NCBI GenBank assembly: GCA_003249255.1
Contig: QKJP01000036.1
Location: 62,001-126,000, forward strand
DNA from: Bacteroidales bacterium
GTDB lineage: Bacteria; Bacteroidota; Bacteroidia; Bacteroidales; Marinilabiliaceae
Direction of reading: 5' to 3'
DNA: 64,000 bases
Shown here piece by piece: positions 37,969 through 46,750 of this stretch; within the stretch, counting starts at the first letter, position 1; each line of letters opens with the position of its first letter. The position numbers were made by a program, and so were the translations under genes. The notes under the pieces were generated by a model, which was not told the DNA's origin, made no database searches, and saw only the letters and a list, made by a program, of their open reading frames with translations.

Positions 37969-38002
37969 TTGAGCCATCAATCCTTTTAAACACTTATCTT
38001 TG
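37969..38002 (+). promoter_or_regulatory. Bacteroidota-type promoter of the ABC-F gene
   Basis: TTG (37969-37971) and TATCTTTG (37995-38002), a full match to TAnnTTTG, separated by 23 bases. Transcription should start near 38008, a few bases before ATG 38025. Confidence 0.6.
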
Positions 38003-38024
38003 CGCCGGATAAAAAAAGTTTAAA

Positions 38025-39659
38025 ATGATATCAATTGACGGTGTTGGAGTAGAGTTCGGAGGAAGTACTCTTTTCAGTAATATTTCATTTGTAGTTAACG
38101 ATACAGATCGCATTGCCCTAATGGGGAAAAACGGTGCAGGTAAATCAACTTTATTAAAAATTATTGCCGGTGAGCGTAAGCCAAATCACGGTGGAATTTC
38201 CAAAAGCGAAGATGCTGTAATTGCCTATCTGCCCCAGCATTTACTAACTGAGGATAATCGTACGGTTTTTGAAGAAGCTTCACAAGCTTTTGCCGAAGTG
38301 TTAGCCATGCAAACCAAGATTGATGAGTTGAATGAACAACTTACCATTCGCACCGATTACGAATCACAGGAATACTTTGATATCATTGAGCAAGTTTCTA
38401 CTTTAAGTGAGAAGCTATACAGCATGGGAGAGATTAATTTTGATGGTGATGTAGAAAAGATATTGCTTGGTTTAGGTTTTGAACGTGAGGATTTTACACG
38501 TCCAACAAGTGAGTTTAGTGGAGGATGGCGCATGCGAATCGAATTGGCAAAAATTCTTCTTCGTAAACCGGATTTAATCTTACTGGATGAACCTACTAAC
38601 CACCTTGATATTGAGTCCGTTCTTTGGTTGGAGAATTTCTTGATAAACAGTGCAAAAGCTGTGATTGTAATCTCTCACGACCGCCGTTTTGTGGATAATA
38701 TCACCAACCGTACCGTTGAATTAACCATGGGTAAAATTTACGATTACAAGGTAAACTTCACCAAATATCAGCAATTACGTCAGGAGCGACGTGAGCAACA
38801 ACAAAAACAATACGACGAGCAGCAAAAAATGATTGCAGAAAACATGCAATTCATTGAACGTTTTAAAGGAACTTATTCCAAAACGCACCAAGTTCAATCG
38901 CGTGTAAAAATGTTGGAAAAATTGGAGATTGTTGAAGTCGATGAGGTGGATACTTCACGATTGCGTTTACGTTTTCCTCCCGCACCTCGTTCGGGTTCGT
39001 ATCCTGTAATTGCAGAGGGTGTTTCAAAGTCTTATGATGATCAAGTGGTGTTTGAGAATGCCAATTTTACCATCGAGAGAGGAGAGAAGGTGGCTTTTGT
39101 AGGAAAGAATGGAGCCGGTAAATCGACTCTGGTCAAAGCCATCATGGAAGAAATTGAACACGGCGGCACTGTTACCATTGGTCATAACATCAACATTGGT
39201 TACTTTGCCCAGAATGCAGCCTCAATGCTGGATGAAAATCAATCTGTCTTTCAAACTATTGATGATGTGGCTGTGGGAGAGATACGTACGAAGATAAAAG
39301 ACATTCTGGGTGGTTTTATGTTTGGAGGAGAGGATATTGATAAAAAGGTAAAAGTTCTTTCCGGAGGAGAGCGTTCCCGTTTGGCAATGGTAAAACTATT
39401 ATTAGAACCATATAACTTATTAATTCTCGATGAGCCGACTAACCATTTGGACATGAAGTCGAAAGATGTGCTGAAGCAGGCCTTGGAAAATTACGATGGT
39501 ACTTTGATCTTGGTTTCTCACGACCGTGATTTCTTAGATGGCTTGGTTTCTAAAGTTTATGAATTTGGAAACCATAAAGTTGTAGAGCATTTGGAAGGTA
39601 TCAACGAATTTCTTGAGAGACGTAAATTAGAACATTTGGTTGAGTTGGAAAAGAAGTAA
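38025..39659 (+). CDS. ABC-F family ATPase (ribosome-associated)
   Basis: The 544-residue soluble protein has two ABC ATPase domains and no membrane segment. Domain 1 has Walker A GKNGAGKSTLLKI (about 34-46), signature EFSGGWRMRIELAK and Walker B LILLDEPTNHLD. A charged linker follows (about 240-300, QERREQQQKQYDEQQKM) of the ABC-F type that reaches into the ribosome. Domain 2 has Walker A GKNGAGKSTLVKAI (about 356-369), signature LSGGERSRLAMVK and LLILDEPTNHLD. Such proteins act on the ribosomal E site in translation control or antibiotic protection. The sequence suits the housekeeping YbiT/Uup-like side of the family, but subgroup is uncertain. A clear promoter precedes it. Confidence 0.92.
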   Translation: MISIDGVGVEFGGSTLFSNISFVVNDTDRIALMGKNGAGKSTLLKIIAGERKPNHGGISKSEDAVIAYLPQHLLTEDNRTVFEEASQAFAEVLAMQTKIDELNEQLTIRTDYESQEYFDIIEQVSTLSEKLYSMGEINFDGDVEKILLGLGFEREDFTRPTSEFSGGWRMRIELAKILLRKPDLILLDEPTNHLDIESVLWLENFLINSAKAVIVISHDRRFVDNITNRTVELTMGKIYDYKVNFTKYQQLRQERREQQQKQYDEQQKMIAENMQFIERFKGTYSKTHQVQSRVKMLEKLEIVEVDEVDTSRLRLRFPPAPRSGSYPVIAEGVSKSYDDQVVFENANFTIERGEKVAFVGKNGAGKSTLVKAIMEEIEHGGTVTIGHNINIGYFAQNAASMLDENQSVFQTIDDVAVGEIRTKIKDILGGFMFGGEDIDKKVKVLSGGERSRLAMVKLLLEPYNLLILDEPTNHLDMKSKDVLKQALENYDGTLILVSHDRDFLDGLVSKVYEFGNHKVVEHLEGINEFLERRKLEHLVELEKK

Positions 39660-39678
39660 ATAATGTGCTATTTATTTG

Positions 39679-39712
39679 ATGTGCAAATGTGCAAGTAATC
39701 GCATTTGCACAT
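39679..39712 (+). terminator. Possible terminator hairpin after the ABC-F gene
   Basis: ATGTGCAAATG (39679-39689) and CATTTGCACAT (39702-39712) form an 11-base-pair stem about 20 bases after the stop codon, but the following T-rich sequence is interrupted. It lies in a GTGCAAAT-type intergenic repeat seen in several spacers. Confidence 0.4.
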
Positions 39713-39777
39713 TGGTTTCATTCTCTTTTTTGTAAAGATGTTTTTCCCTTTGAAATAGTTTTTTAGGAATTTGTAGA

Positions 39778-39950
39778 ATTTCTTAATTGTTAGGTTGATA
39801 AGTTGACTAATTGCTAAACTGACATTTTTCGACAAATCCACAATTCAGCAACTACACAATTCAGCAACTACACAATTTATCAACTCGACAATATATCAAC
39901 TCAGCAAACATACAATTTGCAACTCGACAACTCGACAATTGGGCAATTAC
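39778..39950. repeat. Degenerate CAACTCGACAATT-type repeat mosaic between convergent genes
   Basis: Short units such as CACAATTCAGCAACTA and CAACTCGACAA are repeated at least eight times with small variations, preceded by inverse-sense units (GTTGATAAGTTGACTAATTG). The stretch can fold back on itself and lies between convergent genes. Confidence 0.6.
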
Positions 39951-40918
39951 TTATTCCTGCTAACTGTAAACTCAACCATATTTATCAAAGCCACTTTAGC
40001 TTCAGAATCTTCATAGATCGCTAAAGCATCAAGCGCCTTTTGTTTGTAATCCAGCATGCACTGATGTGCGTATTCCAGTCCTCCGTTGTTTTTAACAAAC
40101 TCCACCACTTCCTGCACCTTTTTTTCTTTTTTATGGTGCCTACGAATCGTCGATAAAATATGTTTTCGTTGTTTCAAATCCGTATTATGAAGGGCATGAA
40201 TCAGAGGTAGCGTAAGTTTCTTCTCCTTAATATCGTTACCCGTTGGTTTTCCAATCAAACTGTTTTTTTCATAATCGAACAGATCATCTTTGATTTGGAA
40301 AGCAATGCCAAGGTTTTCACCAAAATCTGCCATAGCTTTCATTCGCTCGTCGTTTGCTGAAACCGAAAGAGCTCCGGCTTTGGTACAAGCGGCAATAAGT
40401 GTGGCTGTTTTTTTTCGAATGATATCATAATAAACTTCTTCGGTAATATCCAGTTTTCGGGATTTTTCGATTTGAAGTAATTCGCCTTCGCTCATTTCAG
40501 TTACTGCATGAGAGACTACCTTCAGTACATCTATTTGATCTTTGTCTAAAGCAATGCTTAAGCCCTTCGATAAAAAGAAATCACCTACAAGCACAGCTAC
40601 CTTCGATTTCCAAAGTGCATTGATCGAAAAGAAACCACGACGTTGGTAAGTTTCATCGACCACATCATCGTGAATTAAAGTGGCCGTATGTAAAAGTTCA
40701 ATTAAAGTTGCAGCCACATAAGAGGCATCACCTATTTCGCCGTTTAGTTTTGCCGTTAAAAACACCAACATGGGCCGCATTTGCTTCCCTTTTCTGCGTA
40801 AGACATAATTGGTAATGATGTCCAGCAAAGGAATTTTAGTTTTCAGTTGATTCCTAAAAAAGGGCTCAAACTCGTTCATTTCTTTGCTTATGGGTGCTTT
40901 TATATCTGATAACTTCAT
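39947..40918 (-). CDS. Polyprenyl (octaprenyl-type) diphosphate synthase
   Basis: A trans-prenyltransferase of about 323 residues when started at the ATG at 40918 (MKLSDIKAPISKEMNEF), the family-like start; an upstream in-frame ATG at 40939 adds seven residues. The first Asp-rich motif is LIHDDVVDE and the second is IKDDLFDYE, with GKQMRPMLVFL upstream and KKLTLPLIHAL downstream. It extends allylic diphosphates with isopentenyl diphosphate to make the long chain of menaquinone or related lipids. The small residues before the first motif are compatible with a long product, but chain length cannot be fixed by reading alone. It converges on the ABC-F gene. Confidence 0.9.
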   Translation of the reverse strand: MKLSDIKAPISKEMNEFEPFFRNQLKTKIPLLDIITNYVLRRKGKQMRPMLVFLTAKLNGEIGDASYVAATLIELLHTATLIHDDVVDETYQRRGFFSINALWKSKVAVLVGDFFLSKGLSIALDKDQIDVLKVVSHAVTEMSEGELLQIEKSRKLDITEEVYYDIIRKKTATLIAACTKAGALSVSANDERMKAMADFGENLGIAFQIKDDLFDYEKNSLIGKPTGNDIKEKKLTLPLIHALHNTDLKQRKHILSTIRRHHKKEKKVQEVVEFVKNNGGLEYAHQCMLDYKQKALDALAIYEDSEAKVALINMVEFTVSRNK

Positions 40919-41104
40919 TCGGTAATTTGCATTTATCAATGCAACAGTTCAAGTCACTTTTAGTTATAGAAATGTTGCGGGAGATCAAATTTAGAAATTT
41001 ATCAAGATAATACGATATTTATTTTTTGAAATCCCTGTTTATAAAGTGGCTAAAGTTGGCTTTGAACATTAATGGTTAATATTCTATAAAAAACATACTA
41101 CATA

Positions 41105-41135
41105 TTGATATGATCTAAATATTTAAATATATTTG
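41105..41135 (+). promoter_or_regulatory. Promoter and possible self-operator of the ArsR-family gene
   Basis: TTG (41105-41107) and TATATTTG (41128-41135) are 20 bases apart. The imperfect AT-rich palindrome AAATATTTAAATATATTT overlaps the -7 element, as expected for an autorepressing ArsR-type operator, though binding is inferred. Confidence 0.5.
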
Positions 41136-41172
41136 TAGGATTACATAGTGTATAATTTACAAAAAGAACTCC

Positions 41173-41511
41173 ATGTCTATTGAAAATGAAGTTAAAAACA
41201 GAGAGATGAAAGTTAAAGACCTTGATCCTGAAGCTTTAGAAAAAGCTGCTAGTATGCTTAAAGCCATAGCTCATCCCATGCGTATTTCAATCTTAAGTCA
41301 GCTCGAAGATGGTAAGAAGTTAACCGTTACTGAAATACATAAGCTTTTAGAAATTGAACAATCTACTACTTCACATCATTTAGGTATCTTAAAAGATAAA
41401 GGTGTATTATCCAGCACACGAGAAGGAAAAAATACGTACTATTACTTAAAGCATGATAGCCTTAAAAATATAATTGATTGCATTAGTCGTTGTAGTGTTG
41501 GAAATCACTAA
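41173..41511 (+). CDS. ArsR-family winged-helix repressor
   Basis: A 112-residue protein with a typical ArsR fold: AHPMRISILSQLEDGKKLTV, then the HTH with IHKLLEIEQSTTSHHLGILK, then the beta-wing KGVLSSTREGKNTYYYL. The usual ELCVC-type metal site in the recognition helix is absent; two Cys residues lie near the C-terminus (DCISRCSV), so metal or redox sensing through them is possible but unproven. The gene is 12 bases upstream of queD and probably in one transcript with it. Its promoter contains an AT-rich palindrome. Confidence 0.88.
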   Translation: MSIENEVKNREMKVKDLDPEALEKAASMLKAIAHPMRISILSQLEDGKKLTVTEIHKLLEIEQSTTSHHLGILKDKGVLSSTREGKNTYYYLKHDSLKNIIDCISRCSVGNH

Positions 41512-41523
41512 AATTTTTAGTTT

Positions 41524-41973
41524 ATGGCAAAGATTAGATTAACTAAAGAGTTTCGCTTTGAAATGGCTCATGCTCTTTGGAATTATGATGGTTTGTGTAA
41601 AAACTTTCATGGGCATTCGTATATCTTGGCGGTTACTGTTATTGGCGAACCACTTAAAGACCAAGCAAATCCTAAATTTGGAATGGTAATGGATTTTGGT
41701 GAATTGAAGAGGATTGTGAGTGAGGAAATAGTTAATCGTTTAGATCATACACTCTTATTGTCTTCTGCGGCACCAACAGATGTTTTAAAAGGTTTACCTC
41801 AAATGGCCGATCGCTTTGAAATTGTTGACTATCAGCCAACTTGCGAAAATATGTTAGTTGATTTTGCCAAACGGATTCAAAAGCATTTGCCTACCGGGGT
41901 TCTACTTCACAGCCTTAAGCTTAACGAAACAGCCAATAGCTTTGCAGAGTGGTTTGCAGAAGATAATCAATAA
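41524..41973 (+). CDS. queD: 6-carboxy-5,6,7,8-tetrahydropterin synthase / 6-pyruvoyl-tetrahydropterin synthase family
   Basis: The 149-residue enzyme has the family zinc ligands and catalytic Cys: EFRFEMAHALWNYDGLCKNF followed by HGHSY (zinc His residues and the Cys of the C-x3-HGH motif), the catalytic pair in NRLDHTLLL, and the pterin-binding Glu in QPTCENM. QueD makes the precursor of queuosine from dihydroneopterin triphosphate; the folate/biopterin enzyme is the alternative. The C-terminus SLKLNETANSFAEWF is typical. It follows the ArsR gene closely. No other queuosine gene is in the window. A terminator follows. Confidence 0.9.
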   Translation: MAKIRLTKEFRFEMAHALWNYDGLCKNFHGHSYILAVTVIGEPLKDQANPKFGMVMDFGELKRIVSEEIVNRLDHTLLLSSAAPTDVLKGLPQMADRFEIVDYQPTCENMLVDFAKRIQKHLPTGVLLHSLKLNETANSFAEWFAEDNQ

Positions 41974-42029
41974 GGATTAATGCGGATCAGACCAACCTGA
42001 AGAAAAAACATTTCTTGCTAATGCTAACC

Positions 42030-42055
42030 ATCCTGTCAATAGACAGGATTTTTTG
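42030..42055 (+). terminator. Intrinsic terminator of the arsR-queD unit
   Basis: ATCCTGTC AATA GACAGGAT followed by TTTTTG, about 55 bases after the queD stop. The remaining spacer up to 42342 shows no gene. Confidence 0.85.
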
Positions 42056-42342
42056 TGTGTACCATTCCTGTTTTTTGAGGTATTTGCTAAATCTTGCAAC
42101 ATTATCTTTTGCGACAAGTCTTTCACTTTTTTACTTCTATAACTAACTAATCGATTAAATGACTCGTTATTTTTTTCCTTGTTTATAGAAATTGCGTTAT
42201 AGACCTTAACTTCACTTTAACTTTCCTTTTAGCGATTTTCTCTGTTTTTGGCACAGCCTTTGATTATTTGTTTTACAAAGTTGGCTTACGTAAAATAACT
42301 TTTCCGGATTATTAGATTGTTTAATATTAAATCTAGAGAAAC

Positions 42343-42546
42343 ATGTTAGAGCATCAAATGAAGATTTTAACAGAGGTGAGTTTTGATAAGTACCTTTTTC
42401 GAAATGAATTAATCAAATCATTCAAGTGGTTAAATAATGCCGAGTTGCTAAAACTGCGCAATTGGTTGATTCAGAATTTTAAACAATTGTATATTGAGTT
42501 TATGGGAGAAATTCCGTTTCAGAAACGTTTTAATAGAATTGGATAA
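42343..42546 (+). CDS. Small hypothetical protein, 67 residues
   Basis: A short, helix-rich, basic protein (KILTEVSFDKYLFRNELIK, LKLRNWLIQNFKQLYIEF) with no signal or membrane segment. No family is recognised. Support is modest: the length, a plausible ATG after an A-rich leader, and a strong bidirectional terminator about 45 bases after its stop. It lies between queD and the broken M28 peptidase gene. Confidence 0.5.
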   Translation: MLEHQMKILTEVSFDKYLFRNELIKSFKWLNNAELLKLRNWLIQNFKQLYIEFMGEIPFQKRFNRIG

Positions 42547-42591
42547 TAAGTATTTATTTAAAAATTAATTATGTTGTTGGGTGATTAGGTT

Positions 42592-42652
42592 AGAAAGTCT
42601 CTGCCAAAAGTGTTTCATAGGTGAGTTATATTCGGCAGAGACTTTCTTTTTG
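42592..42652. terminator. Bidirectional terminator between the 67-residue gene and the M28 peptidase gene
   Basis: AGAAAGTCTCTGCC (42592-42605) pairs exactly with GGCAGAGACTTTCT (42634-42647), flanked by T-rich sequence. It begins three bases past the ancestral peptidase stop at 42655, which supports the view that the peptidase gene once extended to that point. Confidence 0.85.
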
Positions 42653-42654
42653 TT

Positions 42655-43593
42655 CTACTTTATATTCTTAATTGCATAATAAACTTCATCAATTACTAAG
42701 CCCATCATTTCTAGGTTTAGTGTTTCCATCTTATCATTTGTTGTGTGGTAATTTTTGTTTCGATAAAATGCGGTATTGGTTACCATCAGAGCAGGATAAT
42801 TAAGTTTCCAGTAATTCAGATGGTCTGAAAAATCAATTCCGGGAATTGAGCCGGGAGCTTATATCGATTTTGTATCTATCAAATCAGCGCTTTTCATGAG
42901 TTTCTTAATTGTGTTACCAAAGTCTGGTTTAGCAAAGTTTTGCACTAAGAGAATATAGTTTCCGGTCGATCCATAAATCATCTTTTTGTGGGGAAGAGGA
43001 TAATCCTGTGAATGATCTTCATCAGAGAAATAGCCAATCATTTCCAGGCAGATCATTCCTTTCAGTTTTACACTTTCATTAACTAAAGACTTTGCATGAA
43101 TGTAACTGCCCATTTGTTCAGATCTAAAGTATGGTGGTTCTTCCAAAGTGTATGCTACAAACTCAATTTGGTAATTGGTTTTTTCTTGGTGCAGCATTCT
43201 GGCCAATTCTAACACACCAACTACACCACTGGCATTATCGTCTGCTCCTTCCTGATTTCCGCACACATCGTAATGCGCACCCACCACAATTCGTTCTTCA
43301 AGGGAGGTGTTCATTTTGCCGATCACATTTTTATATTCCATACCATTGGCATAGTATGGCTGATAGTACACTGTGTCGCAATATTGGGTGAGCTGTTGGT
43401 AAATGTAATGAGCAACTTGGTTGAGTACCACCGGAGAATTATGGTTTCGGTATCCTTGAGTTTTTGTAATGGCATTTAAATGCTTTTCAATGATTGATTG
43501 GTCTGAGTTTTTGAGAAGCTTATTTTCCGCAATACAAGCATTTATTACAAGTAATAATCCAAGGATGGGTAGTATTTGAATGAGTTTTTGCAT
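42655..43593 (-). pseudogene. M28-family zinc peptidase interrupted by an in-frame TAA
   Basis: From ATG 43593 the frame gives a lipoprotein-like signal (LLVINAC), then an M28 aminopeptidase core: VVGAHYDVCGNQEGADDNAS (zinc His and Asp), VAYTLEEPPYF (catalytic Glu pair) and GMICLEMIGYFSDE. TAA at 42859-42861 stops it after SADLIDTKSI. The same frame then continues with APGSIPGIDFSDHLNYWKLN, YPALMVTNTAFYRNKNYHTT and NDKMETLNLEMMGLVIDEV, ending at TAG 42655-42657. This tail holds the last zinc-ligand His region (NYHT) needed for activity. The full protein would be 312 residues; the truncated 244-residue form should be inactive. One substitution explains it. Confidence 0.82.
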
Positions 43594-43847
43594 CGTCGTA
43601 TCGAAAGGATATTAGCTCTAAATATAATGAACTTAGGCAACGTTTATTTTTCTACTTGAAAAAAAATTATGGTTCCATGTTAAAATTATACGCTTTTTGT
43701 TGAATGTTTTTCTGTGCGAAGAGGGGTTTTCTTTAAACCCAAGCGGAGATGGATTGTTTTAGCATTTATTAAACTTTTTTATTCATTTTTCGCAGTGAAA
43801 AGCAGGGCTATAAAGGATTTCGACTGTTTCACCCCATTCATTCTATG

Positions 43848-43855
43848 TATCTTTG
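43848..43855 (+). promoter_or_regulatory. -7 element of the transporter gene
   Basis: TATCTTTG, a full match to TAnnTTTG, 21 bases before ATG 43877. No convincing -33 TTG at the usual distance was found. Confidence 0.45.
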
Positions 43856-43876
43856 TAGCATCTAAAAATCATCATC

Positions 43877-45463
43877 ATGGAACTTCTTCAGAATAGTTAT
43901 GTCGCGCTATTTGTTATAATTTGCATTGGCTTTGTTATAGGAAATATCAAGCTAAAAGGAATCTCATTAGATATTTCTGCTATAATATTTGTGGCACTTG
44001 TATTTGGCCATATTGGTATTACAATACCGGGGATAATTGGCAAAATCGGATTAATATTATTTATCTATACCATTGGAATTCAAGCTGGTCCTGGTTTTTT
44101 TGGGTCGTTTAGAGAAAACGGTCGTAGTTTGGCTTTATTGGCAACAGTTGTTATTGTTTCTGCTGCTGTTACCGCTTATGTTTTACACCTTCTTTTTGAT
44201 TTAGAAATGCCGGTTATGCTTGGCTTGTTAACAGGTGCATTAACCAGTACACCCGGGTTAGCAGCTGCCTTGGAGACTACGAACTCCCCATTGGTGAGTA
44301 TCGGTTATGGGGTTGCTTATCCTTTTGGAGTTATTGGTGTGATCTTGTTTGTAAAGCTCTATCCCAAAATTATCCGTGCAGATGTTAAAAAGGCTGAAGC
44401 AGAATACGAGCACCAAGCCGTTAGTGGACATCCGGAAATTAAACACATAAACCTGCGCGTCGAGAATGATAAGGTAGTAGGGAAAACCATCCTTGAATTA
44501 CGTATTCGCACCATGACTCAAGCCGTTGTTTCAAGAGTTCTTCATAAGGATACTGCAATTACACCAAGTTCTGATACCATCTTGCAAAAGGGCGATTTGG
44601 TGAGAGCTGTTGGAACCAAAGATGCGTTGGAGAAAATAACCACTCTAATCGGTTCAGAAACAAACGAAGATATCCCTTTACAAGAAGGGTACGAGGTGCA
44701 ATCCATTCTTGTTACTAATAAAGAAACCGTAAACACACCATTGAGTTCTTTTAATCTGTGGGGAAACTATCAAGCTACCGTAACACGTATTCGTAGAAGT
44801 GGGATCGAGTTTACGCCATCACCATCTACCCGTTTGCAAATGGGTGATAAAGTAATGGTTGCCTGTAGTCAGGACAACATGAAACAAGTGATTCGTATTT
44901 TTGGTAACGATGATAAAAAATTGTCTGATACTGATTTCTTCCCGGTTGCAGCAGGTATTGTCATTGGTATCTTAGTGGGAAGGATATCTTTAAACTTTGG
45001 AAATTCTTTTGCGTTTAGTTTGGGGTTAACCGGTGGAGTATTAGCTGTTTCGATGGTATTAAGCCGATTGGGTAGAACGGGTTCTGTAATATGGACCATG
45101 TCCGGAAGTGCCAATAATCTATTACGCCAAGTTGGACTGATGTTCTTTTTAGCTTCTGTGGGTACCAAGGCAGGAGCAACTCTAGTTGAAACCTATAACG
45201 AATATGGTTCACAATTATTTTTGGTAGGTGCATTGTTAACACTTATTCCAATGTTTATGGCTGTTTTGGTCGCACGCTTTTCAAAAAAAATAAATATTCT
45301 CACTTTACTGGGAACACTTACCGGTTCGATGACAAGTACTCCAGGGTTAGCAGCTGTGGATAGCATGAGTGATAGTACTGCGCCTGCCATTGCTTATGCA
45401 ACGGTTTACCCTATTGCCATGGTCTTATTGGTGATATGTGTGCAGTTATTAGGAGGGATGTAG
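43877..45463 (+). CDS. AspT/YidE-family putative antiporter with paired RCK_C domains
   Basis: The 528-residue inner-membrane protein has two AspT/YidE/YbjL duplication domains, at about 8-170 and 355-528, each with several helices and a matching motif: TGALTSTPGLAAALETTN in the first and TGSMTSTPGLAAVDSMSD in the second. A cytoplasmic centre (about 185-350) contains two TrkA-C (RCK_C) domains, with GKTILELRIRTM, KGDLVRAVGTKDALEKI and MGDKVMVACSQDNMKQVI. This is the standard plan of the family. AspT itself exchanges aspartate for alanine; the substrate here is unknown. A TATCTTTG -7 element precedes it. Confidence 0.92.
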   Translation: MELLQNSYVALFVIICIGFVIGNIKLKGISLDISAIIFVALVFGHIGITIPGIIGKIGLILFIYTIGIQAGPGFFGSFRENGRSLALLATVVIVSAAVTAYVLHLLFDLEMPVMLGLLTGALTSTPGLAAALETTNSPLVSIGYGVAYPFGVIGVILFVKLYPKIIRADVKKAEAEYEHQAVSGHPEIKHINLRVENDKVVGKTILELRIRTMTQAVVSRVLHKDTAITPSSDTILQKGDLVRAVGTKDALEKITTLIGSETNEDIPLQEGYEVQSILVTNKETVNTPLSSFNLWGNYQATVTRIRRSGIEFTPSPSTRLQMGDKVMVACSQDNMKQVIRIFGNDDKKLSDTDFFPVAAGIVIGILVGRISLNFGNSFAFSLGLTGGVLAVSMVLSRLGRTGSVIWTMSGSANNLLRQVGLMFFLASVGTKAGATLVETYNEYGSQLFLVGALLTLIPMFMAVLVARFSKKINILTLLGTLTGSMTSTPGLAAVDSMSDSTAPAIAYATVYPIAMVLLVICVQLLGGM

Positions 45464-45795
45464 TTTAGCTTTGTTGCAATTATCTATGAGAGTTTAAAAG
45501 TAGATTGTGCACGGAAAAAGACATCAGGTGTGCAAATGGGTAAATCATTAAATGAATAAATCGACTTTGTATGGCTCATATAATTAGTACTTTAAAAGGT
45601 TATAGGAGTCTTAAGGTAGAGTTTTTGATTATGCTTTTTAAGACTCTGTTTAATAGTTATTTTTAGCTGAATAATAACTTTATTTATAATTCAAAAGTTG
45701 TAAATACTACGACAAAAAACTCAACACAGATCTGCCCGGTGTCGGCGAAGGAATGGCACACTGAGTTTTATATTTTCACTTCATAAGCTCTGTGC
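45464..45795. other. Spacer with a weak inverted repeat and CTCTGTGTT-type repeat; no gene seen
   Basis: A 9-base inverted repeat GAGTCTTAA/TTAAGACTC (45606-45614, 45638-45646) may end the transporter transcript. From about 45715 the sequence belongs to the ACACAGA...TCTGTGTTGAA intergenic type found also near 57180 and 58050. No reading frame could be supported. Confidence 0.5.
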
Positions 45796-45826
45796 TTGTG
45801 TGTCTTTCTGTGTTGAAATAATTTTG
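45796..45826 (+). promoter_or_regulatory. Bacteroidota-type promoter before the 274-residue exported protein gene
   Basis: TTG (45796-45798) and TAATTTTG (45819-45826) are separated by 20 bases. The -33 part falls inside the CTGTGCTTGTGTGTCTTTCT intergenic repeat, so the repeat may have supplied it. Confidence 0.45.
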
Positions 45827-45912
45827 CGTAATAACTGACATGCAATTTAAAATTTTGATAAGTGTATTTATAGGCTTAATTGTCATAATACCGAACTTTA
45901 ACATTAACTATT

Positions 45913-46737
45913 ATGAAAAGAGCAAATTCTTTAACTTGGTTTTCTTTATTTTTCTTGTTTTCCATTGGGTTCACCGAAATGTGTGCACAAGACCGCATAA
46001 TAAAAACTAATCAGGATACCATTCATTGTCAGATAAAAGAAATTCTTGACGATGAGGTCAAATATATAGATCCAAAACTTCGGAATGATTTGGTTTTTGG
46101 AATCGATAAAAACAAAGTAGATAAGATTGTTTTGGCCAATGGAGCTGAGGTTGAGATATCTGACTCGATGTATGGAAAAGCGGAATATGAAGACCAATCT
46201 CAAAATGTAATTAAAGCTCGCTTGTTTGGGCCCTTGTACGGTGCATTAGACTTCAGTTTTGAGCATAGTATTAAACCCGGTAGCAGCTATGAGGGAACGA
46301 TTGGTTTTATTGGAACAGGGCTTGATAATTATGGTCGTAATCCACAAGGAGCTTATGTTAAGCTGGGCTATAAATTAATAAAATCACCCGATTTCTATTT
46401 GAAAGGAATGCGATATGCGCACATTTTAAAGGGCTCTTACGTAAGACCTGAAATCATTTTTGCAGCCTATGAGGTTAATAAGGACGAATATCTGTTTGAC
46501 ATTTTTTATGAGGAAAGGAATGTGAGCCGTACATCGGTTGTGATGGGAGCTGTAGTTTTAAATATCGGTAAGCAATGGGTGTTTAATGATGTGTTTGTAA
46601 TCGATTGGTTTGTAGGAGCAGGATATGGTTTTGGAAAAAACAAATCCAATTACTATTCGCACATTGCATTTTGGGGAGGAGCTTCTGAATTTCCACTGGC
46701 TTTGACCTCCGGTTTTAGAATAGGCGTTGCTTTTTAA
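45913..46737 (+). CDS. Exported beta-barrel-like protein, 274 residues
   Basis: A signal peptide (about 1-25, ending MCAQ) precedes a short domain with RIIKTNQDTIHCQIKEILDD and ISDSMYGKAEYEDQ. About ten beta-strand-like segments follow (for example IKARLFGPLYGALDFSFEHS, GAYVKLGYKLI, WFVGAGYGFGKNKS), and the protein ends in FRIGVAF with a terminal Phe. This resembles small Bacteroidota outer-membrane proteins of the DUF3575 kind; the exact family is uncertain. The next gene, a small lipoprotein, starts 13 bases later. A piece of this gene's 3' end is duplicated at about 47290-47330 ahead of the second lipoprotein gene. Confidence 0.7.
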   Translation: MKRANSLTWFSLFFLFSIGFTEMCAQDRIIKTNQDTIHCQIKEILDDEVKYIDPKLRNDLVFGIDKNKVDKIVLANGAEVEISDSMYGKAEYEDQSQNVIKARLFGPLYGALDFSFEHSIKPGSSYEGTIGFIGTGLDNYGRNPQGAYVKLGYKLIKSPDFYLKGMRYAHILKGSYVRPEIIFAAYEVNKDEYLFDIFYEERNVSRTSVVMGAVVLNIGKQWVFNDVFVIDWFVGAGYGFGKNKSNYYSHIAFWGGASEFPLALTSGFRIGVAF

Positions 46738-46750
46738 AAAAAATCCTTAA

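Noticed and set aside
17020-42861. Reassignment of TAA to a sense codon
   Set aside because: Most intact genes in the window end in TAA (for example deoC, the hybrid kinases, rsgA, dgt), so TAA is a working stop; the in-frame cases are better explained as mutations or errors.
43131-43479. Plus-strand reading frames opposite the M28 peptidase gene
   Set aside because: They are antisense shadows: the minus-strand frame carries clear zinc-peptidase motifs, and the plus-strand products are low-quality His/Cys-rich sequence.
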